Below are positions 1-11,823 of a DNA stretch of 64,000 bases, piece after piece. The notes beneath the pieces were generated by a model that searched no databases, had not been told where the DNA came from, and was given only the letters and a program-made list of their open reading frames with translations. The stretch comes from Neocallimastix lanati (nom. inval.) (lineage: Eukaryota; Neocallimastigomycota; Neocallimastigomycetes; Neocallimastigales; Neocallimastigaceae): positions 29,041-93,040 of the forward strand of contig JACVTC010000247.1 in NCBI GenBank assembly GCA_016946835.1, given 5' to 3'. The position numbers and the translations under genes were made by a program. Within the stretch, counting starts at the first letter, position 1, and each line of letters begins with the position of its first letter.

Positions 1-330
1 AACAAATTTAAAAAAATTATTTTGAATTTTTATTTATTTAAAAAAATTGTTATGAATTTTTATTTATTTATTCATTTACTTATAATAATAAGCCATTTGT
101 CGAAATGCAACTTGGGGAAATGCAACATTTTAATAATACGCCACTTGACGAAATGCAATCTGGCGAAATGCAATCTGGGGAAATGCAACTCTCCCGCTTT
201 GAATTGAAGCATAGACCTTGATGATTGTAAAATTTCCAATTGCCAATGATTACACCCACTAGGGAGGAGTTAATGATGCTCATGGTAAAAAAAAAAAAAA
301 AAAAAAACAGAAATTATCAGATAAATAGAA
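1..330. repeat. Low-complexity start with short GAAATGCAA-type repeats
   Basis: The first 80 bases repeat an AT-rich phrase twice. Between about 98 and 190 the phrase GAAATGCAA recurs about five times at irregular 14 to 40 base spacing, separated by CTGGGG or CTGGCG. A poly(A) run ends the stretch near 286-307. No convincing gene: the small open frames here use non-ATG starts and simply translate the repeat. Confidence 0.5.
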
Positions 331-520
331 GGTGAAAATGATGCATGGTCTAACCCTAACCCCTAGGAACGTTAGGAATGCATCTCCGAGTAGTGTGTAC
401 CGACGATTGAGAGCGGCGAAGCTGTTACAGTATGCCAATAACTCATCACCTTACAGTTAATTAATAACTGTATGGCCATATGGGAGATGGGTACCCATTA
501 TGTGCAAGTCTATGTTTTCA
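331..520. other. GC-richer island with a cluster of perfect palindromes
   Basis: This stretch is clearly richer in G and C than its surroundings. It contains three inverted repeats packed into 46 bases: ACAGTTA/TAACTGT arms at 453-459 and 465-471, TATGGCCATA at 471-480, and ATGGGTACCCAT at 487-498. I recognise no RNA family or coding frame. A transposon end or a structured transcript is possible but not shown. Confidence 0.4.
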
Positions 521-918
521 TTTAAAAAAAAAAAAAAAAAAAAAAAAAGGAACGATAATAATCATTTCATAATCCATAATTACCATAGGTCATTCTTTTT
601 TTTTTTTTTTAATTTTAATTAAAAAAAATAGAAAAAAAACTAATAATATTAATAATACTTCAAACATTCGAAAAAATTTTTTTTATGGTTTAGTAGTGGT
701 GGTGGTGGTAGTGTTTGATGATAAAACACTGGATATTATTGAATTGAACGTCTAAAAAATAAAAAAAAATATTCTTCATTTCAAATATACAATAAATAAA
801 TTTCTACAGTTAAAAAAATAAAAATAAAAAATTAAATAAAAAAAAAAATAGAAATTATCTGATAAATAGAAGGTGAAAATGATGATGAATTTAATTTTTC
901 AAAATTTTCTCTCTCTCT

Positions 919-952
<34 letters not shown>

Positions 953-2050
953 TTTTATTTTTTTCTTCCTTCTTCTTCTCTCTATTCACCTACTTCGTCT
1001 TCAATAAAGTTGATATTAAGTAGGCAGGCAATCAATCCCACTATAAAAAAAAATTCTATATATTCTTTTTTTTTTTTTTTTTTTTTCATCTAATTAAACT
1101 ATAAAGTAAAGCATTATTTCGTATTCTATTATGTATTCTATCATATATTCATTCTTTATTCTATAATATATTCTGTATTTTGTTTATTACATAATTTAAC
1201 AATATTAATATATTATATTTCTTAATATAAAGTTCTAATCATAATTTTTTCTTTTTTCAATTTAAAATATTCCAAAAAATTAGATAATATTAAAAGTAGA
1301 TAATATAAATGAATTTTAAAAGAAAATAGTTATTATTATTGGATGTTATATAAAGTATTTAATAAAGTATATTTTGGAAGTTAATAAAATATTAATAAAG
1401 ATATTAATAAAATATTTATTATAAAAAAAAAAAAAAAAAAAATTAATAAAATATTAATTATAAAATTTACCTTATTAATATTTTATAATTAATATTTTAT
1501 TAAGGTATTAAATAAAAATATAAAATAAATTATTATAATGATTGATTATCCATTAATGAATTTTATTAATAAACGATTTATTATAAAAATTATTAAATTT
1601 ATTAATAAAAAAATTATTAATAAAAGATGTATTATATGAATATATAATTTATTAATAAAAGATTTATTATAGGAATATTTATTATAAAATATATTAATAA
1701 TATTTAGTATAAATTATTAATAAAATTAATAAGAGTTATAGAATATTAATAGTAATAAAAAGTACAAAATATTAATAAAGTATTAATTAAGTATTATAGT
1801 TATTTAGATGTTTGATTTATTATTATTTTTATTATTATTAAGTTAAAAGATTAAAAATTTAGTTTATGAATTAATATATTTTTAAAGATATATTGCATTA
1901 ATTATGATACAGAACATTTAAAAATATTCCATATAGAGTTATTTATTTAGTTGGTCGTTTCTATAAGGAATTATGACACAATAATATATTTTAATAATTT
2001 ATAAGAAAATAATTTAATAATAATAATGTTTTATAATAATATTTTATTTG

Positions 2051-2086
<36 letters not shown>

Positions 2087-2245
2087 TTTTTTTTACATAT
2101 ATAAATATTTATTATTACATTCTCATAATTTTATATAATTGTTAAAATAATTATTTAATATCATATATATTTTTTCTTTTTTTAAAACATTACAATATTT
2201 TTTATTAAACATATCTCTTAAACTATTAATTTTCTAATAACTTTA

Positions 2246-2277
<32 letters not shown>

Positions 2278-2679
2278 CAATATCATAATTTAATAATATA
2301 TAACTTATAAATACTTAAAATATATTTCCTAAATAAGATTTAATTATCAATATTTAAAATATAATTCCTAAAACTATATAATTCTCAAAATAATATTTAA
2401 AATATAAAAACTTATTAATAATAATAATGAATTAATTTATTATCATAATAAATTGAATCAATTAATTAATATAATTTATCTTTTTTAATTATGATAAAAA
2501 GAATTAACCATAACTATTTTTTTTTAAAAAAAAAAAAAAAATAATTATTTGAATAAACTATCTGTCTAAAATTATTTTAATTAATATAACCAATACTATT
2601 TATACATTATTTCTAAACCCAAAGTTTCGACCTAAATCTTATTTTTATAGTGGGAACATAATTTATTTTATAATTGAAT
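521..2679. other. Non-coding AT-rich stretch with homopolymers
   Basis: About 2.1 kb of very AT-rich DNA with poly(A)/poly(T) runs of 15-30 bases (e.g. near 523-548, 919-950, 1066-1086, 2250-2277), a CT microsatellite at about 909-921 and an ATT run at about 2056-2086. The part from 1350 to 1790 is built of degenerate TATTAATAAA phrases. I see no gene. Confidence 0.6.
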
Positions 2680-2752
2680 GCCTGTTTGGCTTAGTGGTGG
2701 AGCGTCGCTCTTGTAAAGCGAAGGTCGGTTGGTTTAGTACCGTCAATAGGCA
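2680..2752 (+). tRNA. tRNA-Thr (anticodon UGU)
   Basis: The acceptor stem GCCTGTT pairs with AATAGGC (one G-U wobble), with discriminator A. The anticodon stem TCGCT/AGCGA closes the seven-base loop CTTGTAA, giving anticodon TGT (threonine). The A-box TGGCTTAGTGG fits the Pol III consensus exactly, and a run of eight T follows at once as a Pol III terminator. The T-arm is unusual: the loop reads TTTAGTA instead of the canonical TTCRANN form and its stem has one T-T mismatch. This is a clear nuclear-type tRNA gene, but perhaps a mutated or decaying copy. Confidence 0.85.
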
Positions 2753-2761
2753 TTTTTTTTT
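2753..2761 (+). terminator. Pol III terminator of the tRNA
   Basis: A run of T directly abuts the 3' end of the tRNA-Thr, the usual RNA polymerase III stop signal. Confidence 0.75.
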
Positions 2762-2800
2762 CTGATTATTAATGTCAAGTTATATATTAAAAATCTAGAT

Positions 2801-2843
<43 letters not shown>

Positions 2844-4790
2844 TTATTTAACCAATAGTTATTCATGATATTAAAAAAAAAATCTAATTTCTAAATAGTA
2901 TTACTAAATTACTAATACATAATAACACAAAAAAATATATATATATATATATATATATTATTAATACATGTTTATTATAATCGATAATGTTATACTTTTA
3001 AGAATTAATTATAATAATTTTATTAAATAATATAAAATTAATACTATTTTTACATATAAATGGAAAATTTAATAAGTTTTAATTACTAAAACCACATTAT
3101 TATTTTCTACAATTTTGATAAAATTATCTTTTCAATATATTAATGTTATATTAATAATTAATTAGGATAAATATTTTATTTATTATAGAAATACTTAAAT
3201 TAATATAAATTTATTTGATATAATTTAAAAATAACAACTATTAATAAATGGTATTAAAAGAAAGAAATGACTTTACCGTTTCTAATTAATTCTAAAGGTA
3301 TAAAAGAAATAGTTTAGTCTAGGAAAATTTTAATTAATGAATTAATAAAATAATTATTAATATTATATTTCATGTAATAAATTATAACAATTAAATTTTA
3401 ATAAATACTTTTTTTTTTTTTTTTTTAATAAACCAAATTTTCTTTTTTTTTCATTTTAATATTAATTTTTTTTTTTTTAATTTTATTTACAATTTTTGAT
3501 GAAATTTATAATAAACCCGAACCATAACATTTCTGAAGTATATCCAATTTTATAAAACAATTCTTTATAAAAATTAATAAATTTAATCTAATCCAAAACT
3601 AAATCAAAAAAATTAAAAAATTGATAACCATCCATAAATTAAAAAAAAAAAAAAAAAAAAAATTAAACTTTTCATCATCAAAATTCTATTTTATTTTATT
3701 TTATTTTATTTTTTTTTTTTTTTTTTTTTTTTTTGGAAAAATTTAAATAAAAATTTTTATATTAATTAAAATTTAATTTAAAAATGTCTCTCGATTACCA
3801 ACTTAAAAATCGAAAAGCTTGTGAAAAATAAAAAAAATAAAAAATTTATAATAAATTACATCTTAATTGTAAAATAATGGACACCTTAAAACATTCTAGC
3901 TATTTCTTTAATATAAAAAAATAGTAGTATTAAAAATAAAAAAATCAATAATAAAACAAAATACTACAACAAAACTATAAATAAATTATCAACAATTCCT
4001 TATAACAAAACTTCATTGAAAATACATTAAAACATAATAAAAATATTCTTTCTTCATATATTATTAATTCTTTAAAATAAACTTAAACAAAAACACGTGC
4101 TTAATTCTAGTTATTTCTAAATAATAAAATAGTTACTTTAAAAGTAATTTTCTTTTTTATTTTTTAACTTATAAATAGTCTTGTAAATAGTAAATTTGTA
4201 AAAATAAATAATATTATTTTTATTTCTTTTATTTCTTTTATATTGCTTTTGTGATTTAAAATGTAAAATAGTTTAATTCTTTTGAAAAATATAAATCAAT
4301 GTTATTTTTTCATTATTTAATTATTCTTTATTATTAAATTTTATTATTAATACATAATATTAATTTTATCATTATTTCTATATAATATTATTTAATAATC
4401 AAGATATTGAATTTTATTATTAATACCTAATATTAAAATTTATTAGTATTTATAATATTATTTAGTAATCAAGTTAATTAATCAAAGTTAATAAAAGTGT
4501 AAACACTTTTAACAAGGATAATAATAAATATTTTAAAAATATTTAAAGCATTATTTTAAAAAAATATATATATATATTTTAATATTCTTAAATTTTTTTT
4601 TATATTTGTTTTCTACATTATAAAATAACAATAATAATAATAATAATAATAATAAAGTCGTTTTTCAGTTATATATTATTAAAACTCTTTTTTTTTTTTT
4701 CTTATTAATTTTTTTTTTATTATAATTTTTTTATTATTTTTATTATTAATTTAATTATATTTAATTAAAAACTAAAAATTAACTCTACAA
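2762..4790. other. Non-coding AT-rich stretch
   Basis: About 2 kb without a supportable gene. It holds a T run of about 38 bases at 2803-2841, an (AT)n tract at about 2935-2957, several poly(A)/poly(T) blocks and an AAT run at about 4628-4656. Confidence 0.6.
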
Positions 4791-5098
4791 TAATTTTTAT
4801 TTTTATTTTTATTTTTTATTTAGTTTGAATAATTGTAAATTATTATTTCTATTATTATTATTATTTCTATTATTATTATTATTTCTTTTATTATTAATAT
4901 TTATTTTATTATTAATATTTATATTATTTTTATTATTTCTATTATTATTATTAATATTTATTTTATTATTAATATTCATATTATTATTATTAATTCTATT
5001 ACTATTATTATTTCTATTATTATTATTATTTCTTTTATTATTAATATTTATTTTATTATTAATATTTATATTATTATTATTTCTATTATTATTATCTC

Positions 5099-5138
<40 letters not shown>

Positions 5139-5435
5139 TATTTATTAATTAAAAACTAAAAATTAACTCTACAATAATTTTTATTTTTATTTTTATTTTT
5201 TATTTAGTTTGAATAATTGTAAATTATTATTTCTATTATTATTATTACTTCTTTTATTATTAATATTTATTTTATTTTTAATATTTATATTATTATTATT
5301 AATTCTATTATTATTATTAATTCTATTATTATTATTAATTCTATTATTATTATTATTTCTATTATTATTATTATTACTATTATTATTATTATTTCTATTA
5401 TTATTATTATTTCTATTATTATTATTATTATAGTT
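4760..5435. repeat. Tandem duplication of a unique-plus-microsatellite segment (384 bp offset)
   Basis: A segment containing the phrase TTTGAATAATTGTAAATTATTATTTCT followed by a long TTA/TTC microsatellite appears at about 4824 and again at 5208, an offset of 384 bases; the flanking phrase AAAACTAAAAATTAACTC also repeats. The poly-leucine reading frames here are repeat translations, not genes. Confidence 0.75.
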
Positions 5436-5780
5436 ATATCTTTTTTTTTATAGTTTATTTTTTTTATCGCTTTTATATTATTATTAGTAGTTAAAAAAAA
5501 AAAAATTAAGCAAAAAAAAAAAATAAAAAAATAAAATATAATTAATAATATAAAATATTAAAACTCTTATCAATATATAAAAAAAAATTTGATAAACTTT
5601 AATTTCGTTTTCTTGCTTAAATAAAATAAAAAAAAAAATTTATTATTATTATATTATTTTTTTTTATAATTTTATTATTATTTAATAGTTAATTATTACT
5701 ATTAATAAATATTTTATTAGAATTATTATTAATAATTATTTTATTAGTATTTAATTTTTTATTATTATTTATTTTTTTTA

Positions 5781-5811
<31 letters not shown>

Positions 5812-5943
5812 TTTTTTAATTTTTTTTATCAAATAAATAATTATAAATAATAGATAAATAACATTATATTGATAATTGACATGAAATCTCCAACTACCTA
5901 TACTATATGATTTTAAGTAAAGTGAAAAAAAAAAAAATAAAAG

Positions 5944-5975
<32 letters not shown>

Positions 5976-5987
5976 TAGTATGAAATG

Positions 5988-6018
<31 letters not shown>

Positions 6019-6330
6019 ATTTTTAAGATAATAATAAAATTAGTAAACCTTTAATGAAGTCATTTTTTTTTAGTTAAAAAGAATAAAGTATTTCCTTTTA
6101 ATTATTAAAAAGTATTTTACCATTGAAATTTGAATTTTTAAGAATATTAAAAAAAAAAAATAATAATTTTTTTTTCTTTATCGTTATTATTATTAGATTG
6201 GATTAAGAAAAAACAGAGAGAGAGAGAGAGAGAGAAGACAAGTAGCATTTTTTTTTATTAATGGTATCATAATAGAGCTTAAACTTAAAAAATTTAGAAG
6301 AAATATTTTTTTTTTATTCATTGAATAAAA
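5436..6330. other. Non-coding homopolymer-rich stretch with (GA)n tract
   Basis: Mostly poly(A), poly(T) and ATT blocks, with a GA microsatellite at about 6215-6235. I see no gene. Confidence 0.6.
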
Positions 6331-6852
6331 TTTGCAAAGATTCAACTATCTCTTCAGAATTATCATTCATAGGGTTCTTAATGGATTTAGTCGTTGAACC
6401 GCCATCTCCACTGAAGATAAGGAAGAAGAGAAGGAGTTGTAAGGGAATATTTTAGAATTACTTACTGTAAAAAAAAAAAAAAAAAAATATTATCCATTAT
6501 TTTTTTTTCTTCTTAAGACGCGCCTGCCTCCAAAGGGGAATGGAGACAAGGGTTGGTGTTAGAGAGGAGGATACGATTAAGGGAAATGATGAAATCTGTG
6601 TCCTTTCTCTCTCTCTTTCAAAAAAAAAGGGAGGTATGGTAAGGTTCTCTTTTCTTCAAAAAAAAAAAAATAGTTTTAGTTCGGCAGAGGGATATGATCT
6701 ACTTCTTTTGAACTTTTGAGATAGACTTTAGGTGGAGGTGGACCACTGGACCACTAAGGATTTAGTGGAGTTTATTTAATTTATTTGAAGTATAGGAAGA
6801 AAGAAGAAAGCCTTAGGAAAAAGAGGGTCGATGACTTTACTCCTAGTTTTCT

Positions 6853-6886
<34 letters not shown>

Positions 6887-7067
6887 AGACAATTTTTTTT
6901 TAAAAGGGAAGGGGATGAAAAAAAAGAGTTTCTGATAAAAAAAAAAGAGTTTCTGATAAAAAATATTTCCTACTAAAGAAAAAAAAAAAAAAAAAAAAGA
7001 GAGAGAGAGAAAGAGCTTCAGGACAGAATTTTATTTTTTTTACCCCAAGCAGTAGTCGAGTTCAAGT

Positions 7068-7103
<36 letters not shown>

Positions 7104-7260
7104 GTTGTTGTTGGTTGAGGGGAGGAAGAACGTAATTTGGTGGTGGAGGTACTAGAATCGCGAAGGGAGAATTGAAGTTGTAAAGGTAGATTCTCCAAAA
7201 ACAAAGAAGTATTATTGTTTCTACAGTTAGAGGGCATTCGCTGTGGGTACGGAAGAAAAA
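6331..7260. other. GC-richer island, unassigned
   Basis: Several patches (6340-6470, 6510-6640, 6670-6840, 7100-7260) have much more G and C than the flanks, including runs of AGG/GGA purine-rich sequence, and are separated by poly(A)/poly(T) tracts. Short open frames exist on both strands, but none is long, starts convincingly or resembles a family I know. Exons of a small gene, or a diverged mobile element, are both possible. Confidence 0.35.
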
Positions 7261-8163
7261 AAAAAGGTGAAAACCGGTTTAATAATAATTAATTTTTTTT
7301 TTTTTTTTATTTTAATTTTATTTTATTTTTTTATTCTTATAATAAATTTAAAAATTTTTTATTCCTTCAGTTTTTTTTTTTTTTTTTTTTTTTTTATTTT
7401 TTTATTTTGTATTGGATTCATATTTCTTATTGGCAATCTATTTGTCCTATTAAAATTTTTTTAAAAATTTTTATTTAAATTCCTAAATTGATTTGAGAAA
7501 TAACTAAATTTACATTAAATGAATTTTATACTATTGTTAAAAAAAAAAACTAAAATGCCTTTGCCTTGGATTTTGGTATCTTTCTTTTATTAGTTAAATG
7601 AGTTTGTCTTTTTTTTTTTTTTTAAAAATATAAAAATCCATTGACAAGTTATTAAATTTTTACATTATTTGGCAAATCTTTTTTTTTTTTTTTTTAATTG
7701 TTTTATATATTTTTAAATCTTTTATATTTTTTTAAATTTGTATTATTAACCCAATCCATTCCTTTTTTTTTTTTTTTTTTTTTTATTTTTTTAAATTGAA
7801 AATATGACCATAATTATTGGTTATTATGTAAAAATACTTTTATAATTTTTTCTTTTTATATTTTGTAATGACCGTAGATTGATGACCATTCAAGTTTCTT
7901 TTTCTTATAGTTTTTAACTCAATATTTTGGTGTAGCAAAAATAATAATTCTTTATCTATTTTATTTTTTATCTTCTAACACTAATAAATATATAAAAATA
8001 ATAAAAAATATAAAAATTTTTTTTTCCCAAAAAATTCTAAATAAAAGAATTTTCTGAAACAAAATCAGATAATTTTTATACTTCTAAATTTAAATTTAAA
8101 TTTTATTTTAACTATTTATTTTATATTTTTTTTTTATTTTATTTTTTTTAAAATATTAACAAA

Positions 8164-8203
<40 letters not shown>

Positions 8204-8377
8204 TTTTTTATAAAAGTCCATCTTTGATGGATGCTCCATTAATGTTCAAAAAAAAAAAAAAAAATTTTTTTTATTATGAAAACTTTATTTAATATAGAAT
8301 TGTAATACCAAAAATTTATTAAATAATAAATAAATTTTAAATTAACCACAAAAATAAAAATTTTTTCTGTTATTTTT

Positions 8378-8408
<31 letters not shown>

Positions 8409-9149
8409 TTTATTAAAATACAACTCTTTATTAATAAAATAAAACTTCCCTTTCTTTATATTGTACATAAACTCAAAATTACTAAAGTATAAAACTTTTT
8501 TTTTTTTTTTTATTCAAGAGGTATAACTATAAAATATATATTTTAAATGTCAGATAAATAAAGCCGCAATTTATAATAGTAAGAACGAAAGTATATAATC
8601 AAAAGTCAAAGACATATAAATTTAAAATATTACAAAATAAAGGAAATTAATTAAAAAAAAAAAAAAAATTAAATTATATAAAAATTGAAAAATAATTTGG
8701 CTTGACTTTTTAACAAAATATTTAAATGAATCTGTAATGAAACAATTAGAGAAATATTTTATTAGCAAGAATAGAAGAGCATTAAACTTACAGGGGAGAT
8801 GTTAGAAATAAGTTTAATATAATAAATAAAATAAATAATAAATAAATATAAAATAAAATTAACTTAAATAGAAGTATAAAAAAAAAAAAAACTTAATTAT
8901 AAAAAAAATAAATTTATGTATATTGTGGCGTATATCATTAAAAAGTATACATAATATGAATCAATGTAAAATTATTTTAGATAGAAATATAAATTTGCTC
9001 TTTATAAATTATATATTATGTATGTGAATTCTTTTAATATAATAAATATAAAGTGTGATTAATAAAAATCTTAACATAAGATAAAAATAAATATTTTTAG
9101 CAAAATACAATTATAAAAAAATAAATATTTATTATTTATTATTATTTAA

Positions 9150-9193
<44 letters not shown>

Positions 9194-9194
9194 A
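7261..9194. other. Non-coding AT-rich stretch
   Basis: AT-rich DNA with many poly(T) tracts (longest near 8168-8201 and 8382-8407) and an ATT microsatellite at about 9155-9191. Nothing here resembles a gene. Confidence 0.6.
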
Positions 9195-9960
9195 ATCATT
9201 TAGAATATCATTTACTGAAAAAAGAGTATTTTTCTTAGATATATATTTCTTGATGATTTAATTCATCAATAAAATGTCGTAAATATTCTAAAAATTCTCT
9301 ATTTGGAATTTTAAAATATATTATATCTTTCGATTTCTTTTTTTTTTTTTTTTTTTTTAATTAATTTATTTTTATATTCTTTAATTTCATCTGCATCCAT
9401 ATTTAACTACTTTAGGGTTATTTGATGAAATTTTTATAATTAATATATTCATAATTTTGATATTTTCTTTATATTTTTCTTCGTCTGCTACTGTTAAATA
9501 ACCAAAAAAAATATAATACTTTCTAGCGGTCTTCATATGTTAAATAATTTTATTCAATTGGTGAAAGTTTATCAAATGAAAATTCAATTATTTTACCTCA
9601 TAATAAATTTAAAAATTCCACATCAAAATTAAGGTTATTAATTTTAAGAAGATTTTTTAATTCTTCACTTTTCTCTGAACAAACCCAATAATTGGATAAT
9701 TCAAAATTATCGCTTTTTATTCTTATTTTTCTGAATGAATTTCATTATAGAATATGGATAATAAATATTTTTAATAATACATTTATCAGAAAAATAAAAA
9801 TATCCACAATATTTTTTTTTTTTAAGTCTTTCTTTAATTCCATCTTTTGTGTTATCACTGTCAATTTTTTCTTTGCTATCAGAAATACTAAAATTGAATA
9901 ATACGTTTTTTAATTCGTCTTCAGTAAATCCATAGCAATCACTAAAATAATTAACTTTAA
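9195..9960 (-). pseudogene. Decayed fragment of an AAA-ATPase-like family gene
   Basis: Read on the minus strand, this region is a diverged copy of the 3' part of the large AAA-ATPase-like gene at 18961-22761, matching its segment of roughly 18950-19700. Shared phrases include the frame ending SVNDILN, the LEYLRH-like leucine stretch and the CYGFTEDELKN-like stretch. It is broken by stops, by indels at homopolymers (e.g. 9341-9358) and by truncation at both ends. The short plus-strand frame at 9692-9901 is a shadow of it. It keeps the frame SVNDILN where the large gene appears shifted, so it is useful for judging the break there. Confidence 0.75.
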
Positions 9961-10149
9961 AGAAAAAATAAAATAATATATAAAAAAATAAAATAAAATA
10001 AAATAAAATAAAATAAAATAAAATAAAATAAAATAAAATAAATTACAGAAAATTTAAACAATTTTATATTATATTATATTATATAAATATATAAATATAA
10101 ATATATTTTTTCAATTATTGTATATTTTAAATTAAATTATTTTTATTTT
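9961..10149. repeat. (AAAAT)n microsatellite
   Basis: From about 9986 to 10041 the pentamer AAAAT is repeated about 11 times, followed by short TTATA/ATATAA repeats. It directly abuts the truncated end of the AAA-ATPase-like fragment. Confidence 0.8.
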
Positions 10150-10320
10150 ATTTATTAGGGTTTGGAATGGTTAATCCATTTGATATATAAAATAATTTAT
10201 TATTTTTATTATTTATATTAACTGTTAGAATAGGTGAAACATATGAAATTAAGGAATGTGGTCCATTTCGCCAATTTTTTTTTTTTGAAATTTTAATAAG
10301 CCATCTATTTATTTGTGGCT
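10150..10320 (-). pseudogene. Possible short coding remnant
   Basis: On the minus strand a frame of about 40 codons reads plausibly as protein (containing the phrases SYVSPILTVNI and ISNGLTIPNP), unlike the surrounding low-complexity DNA. It has no clear start or family; I offer it only as a possible remnant. Confidence 0.25.
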
Positions 10321-10960
10321 TTTAAAATTTATATTATTACGCCATAAAATTTAATATAATTTTAAGTAAAAAAGAAATAAATGTATAAATAAATAAGTAA
10401 ATAAATAAATAAATAAAAATTAAAAAGGTCAATAAAAAATAAAATATTTTTATATAATTTTTTTTTTTTTTTGACAATCATGTTATAAGGAAAATGATAA
10501 ATAATTATTTTCTTTATAACCTTATTTTTTATATTTTATTATTAATATTTATATTATATTTTTATATTTTATATTTTATTATTGATATTATATTTTTATA
10601 TTTTTCTATTAATATTATATTTTTATATTTTTATATTTTTATATTTTATTATTAATATCAATATAATATTTTTATATTTTATTATTAAAAAATTTTATTT
10701 TATAAATTTATATTTAAATTAATATTATTTAAAATATTAATTTTTTATATTATAACTAAAACTTTAGTTGTTATTATAACATCTTAATAATAGAATTAAA
10801 CCTTTTATTTTATATATAATTTATAAATAAAATATTAAATAATAATAAAAATTACAAAATAATATTTTTATAAGACTTAAATTATAGCTGTAAATTGAAA
10901 TTTCAAAAATTAAAATTTGTTGTTCACATTTCAATTACTATTTATATATTACAGCAACCG
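10321..10960. other. Non-coding AT-rich stretch
   Basis: Tandem TTATATTTTTATATTTT phrases at about 10515-10690 and otherwise simple AT sequence. No gene seen. Confidence 0.55.
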
Positions 10961-11410
10961 TTTTGTAGAGATATATAAATAGGTTTTTTACACATATGAA
11001 TTCACATGTCTATTCCATATTATATATATGGGCTTGTAAAGAACATATATACTTTGGTATATATCTTATACTATATCAGTACGACGTCGGCGCTCCAAAT
11101 TCCTAAGCAGAGGTAGCTCCAGTAGACATGTCAAATAACATCCGTGTTATCCTATAGAAATTGAACTCGTAACCCTCACAGTATAAGCTATACAACTACA
11201 CTAGGATGCCATGGGTGATCAAATATAGAAATTAAATACGTGGCAATCCAATAATGGTAGGAGCGGAATTAATACTTACCTGAAATTGTGCCATTATAAC
11301 CCCTTTACCCTTTCTCCAAACCCTATCGGGAAAATCAGATAAAGAATAGATACCAGATGATTATTAAGTCCGCCACATAACAACCAGAAGAAAGCCCAGT
11401 TCTACTTTAT
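10961..11410. other. GC-richer island enclosing a tRNA-like relic
   Basis: About 450 bases with far higher GC than both flanks, and no open frame of note. It encloses the tRNA-like Pol III promoter on the minus strand at 11146-11210. This is consistent with a tRNA-derived SINE or another short non-autonomous element, but I could not define its ends or target-site duplication. Confidence 0.4.
11146..11210 (-). ncRNA. tRNA-like sequence with Pol III A- and B-boxes (degenerate)
   Basis: On the minus strand, TAGTGTAGTTG fits the A-box consensus TRGYNNARNNG exactly, and 28 bases further on AGTTCAATTTC matches 9 of 11 positions of the B-box. The ends GGCATCC and GGATAAC would form an acceptor-like stem with two mismatches. 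The element is only 65 bases long and its anticodon arm does not fold well, so it is not a working tRNA. The head of a tRNA-derived SINE or a dead tRNA copy fits best; histidine tRNA is the closest impression, weakly. Confidence 0.4.
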
Positions 11411-11823
11411 ATGCTAAAAAATGCTATATATATTTGTTGTTTTAAAAAGACTTAAAAGTTAATAATTTAATTAGATTATAATATAAATAAAATAATTAAT
11501 TAATTCATAAATTCTTTATTAGTATATATTAAAAAAAATAATTAATATTAATTTAGAATAAATAAATAATTAAATTTTTTTTATATACATTAAATAAATA
11601 ATTTATTTTTAAATAATAAAAATTAAAATATTTTCATATATACTTTATGTATCTGTTTTTTTTTAAAAAAAATTAAAAGAAAAAGAAATAATTAAAATAC
11701 TTTTTATCTTTTAAAAAAAATTGAATATTTAATTGTTCAGAATTAATATTAAAAAATAATATTTAGATAATTAATATAATAATTTAAAAGATATAATTAA
11801 AAACTATATATTAAAATTTATAA
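11411..11823. other. AT-rich upstream region of the transposase gene
   Basis: Simple AT-rich sequence before the transposase start. It presumably holds its promoter; I could not recognise a terminal inverted repeat by eye. Confidence 0.4.

Noticed and set aside
345-366. CTAACCCTAACCCCTA resembling telomere repeat
   Set aside because: Only about two units are present and they are internal; not enough for a telomere or interstitial telomeric tract.
4825-5433. Open frames giving almost pure leucine/isoleucine proteins
   Set aside because: They translate TTA/TTC microsatellites, the second starts from a duplicated copy of the first, and they do not start at ATG.
7040-7464. Small frames in the GC-richer island near 7 kb
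   Set aside because: They cross poly(A)/poly(T) runs and have no recognisable domain; kept only as an unassigned island.
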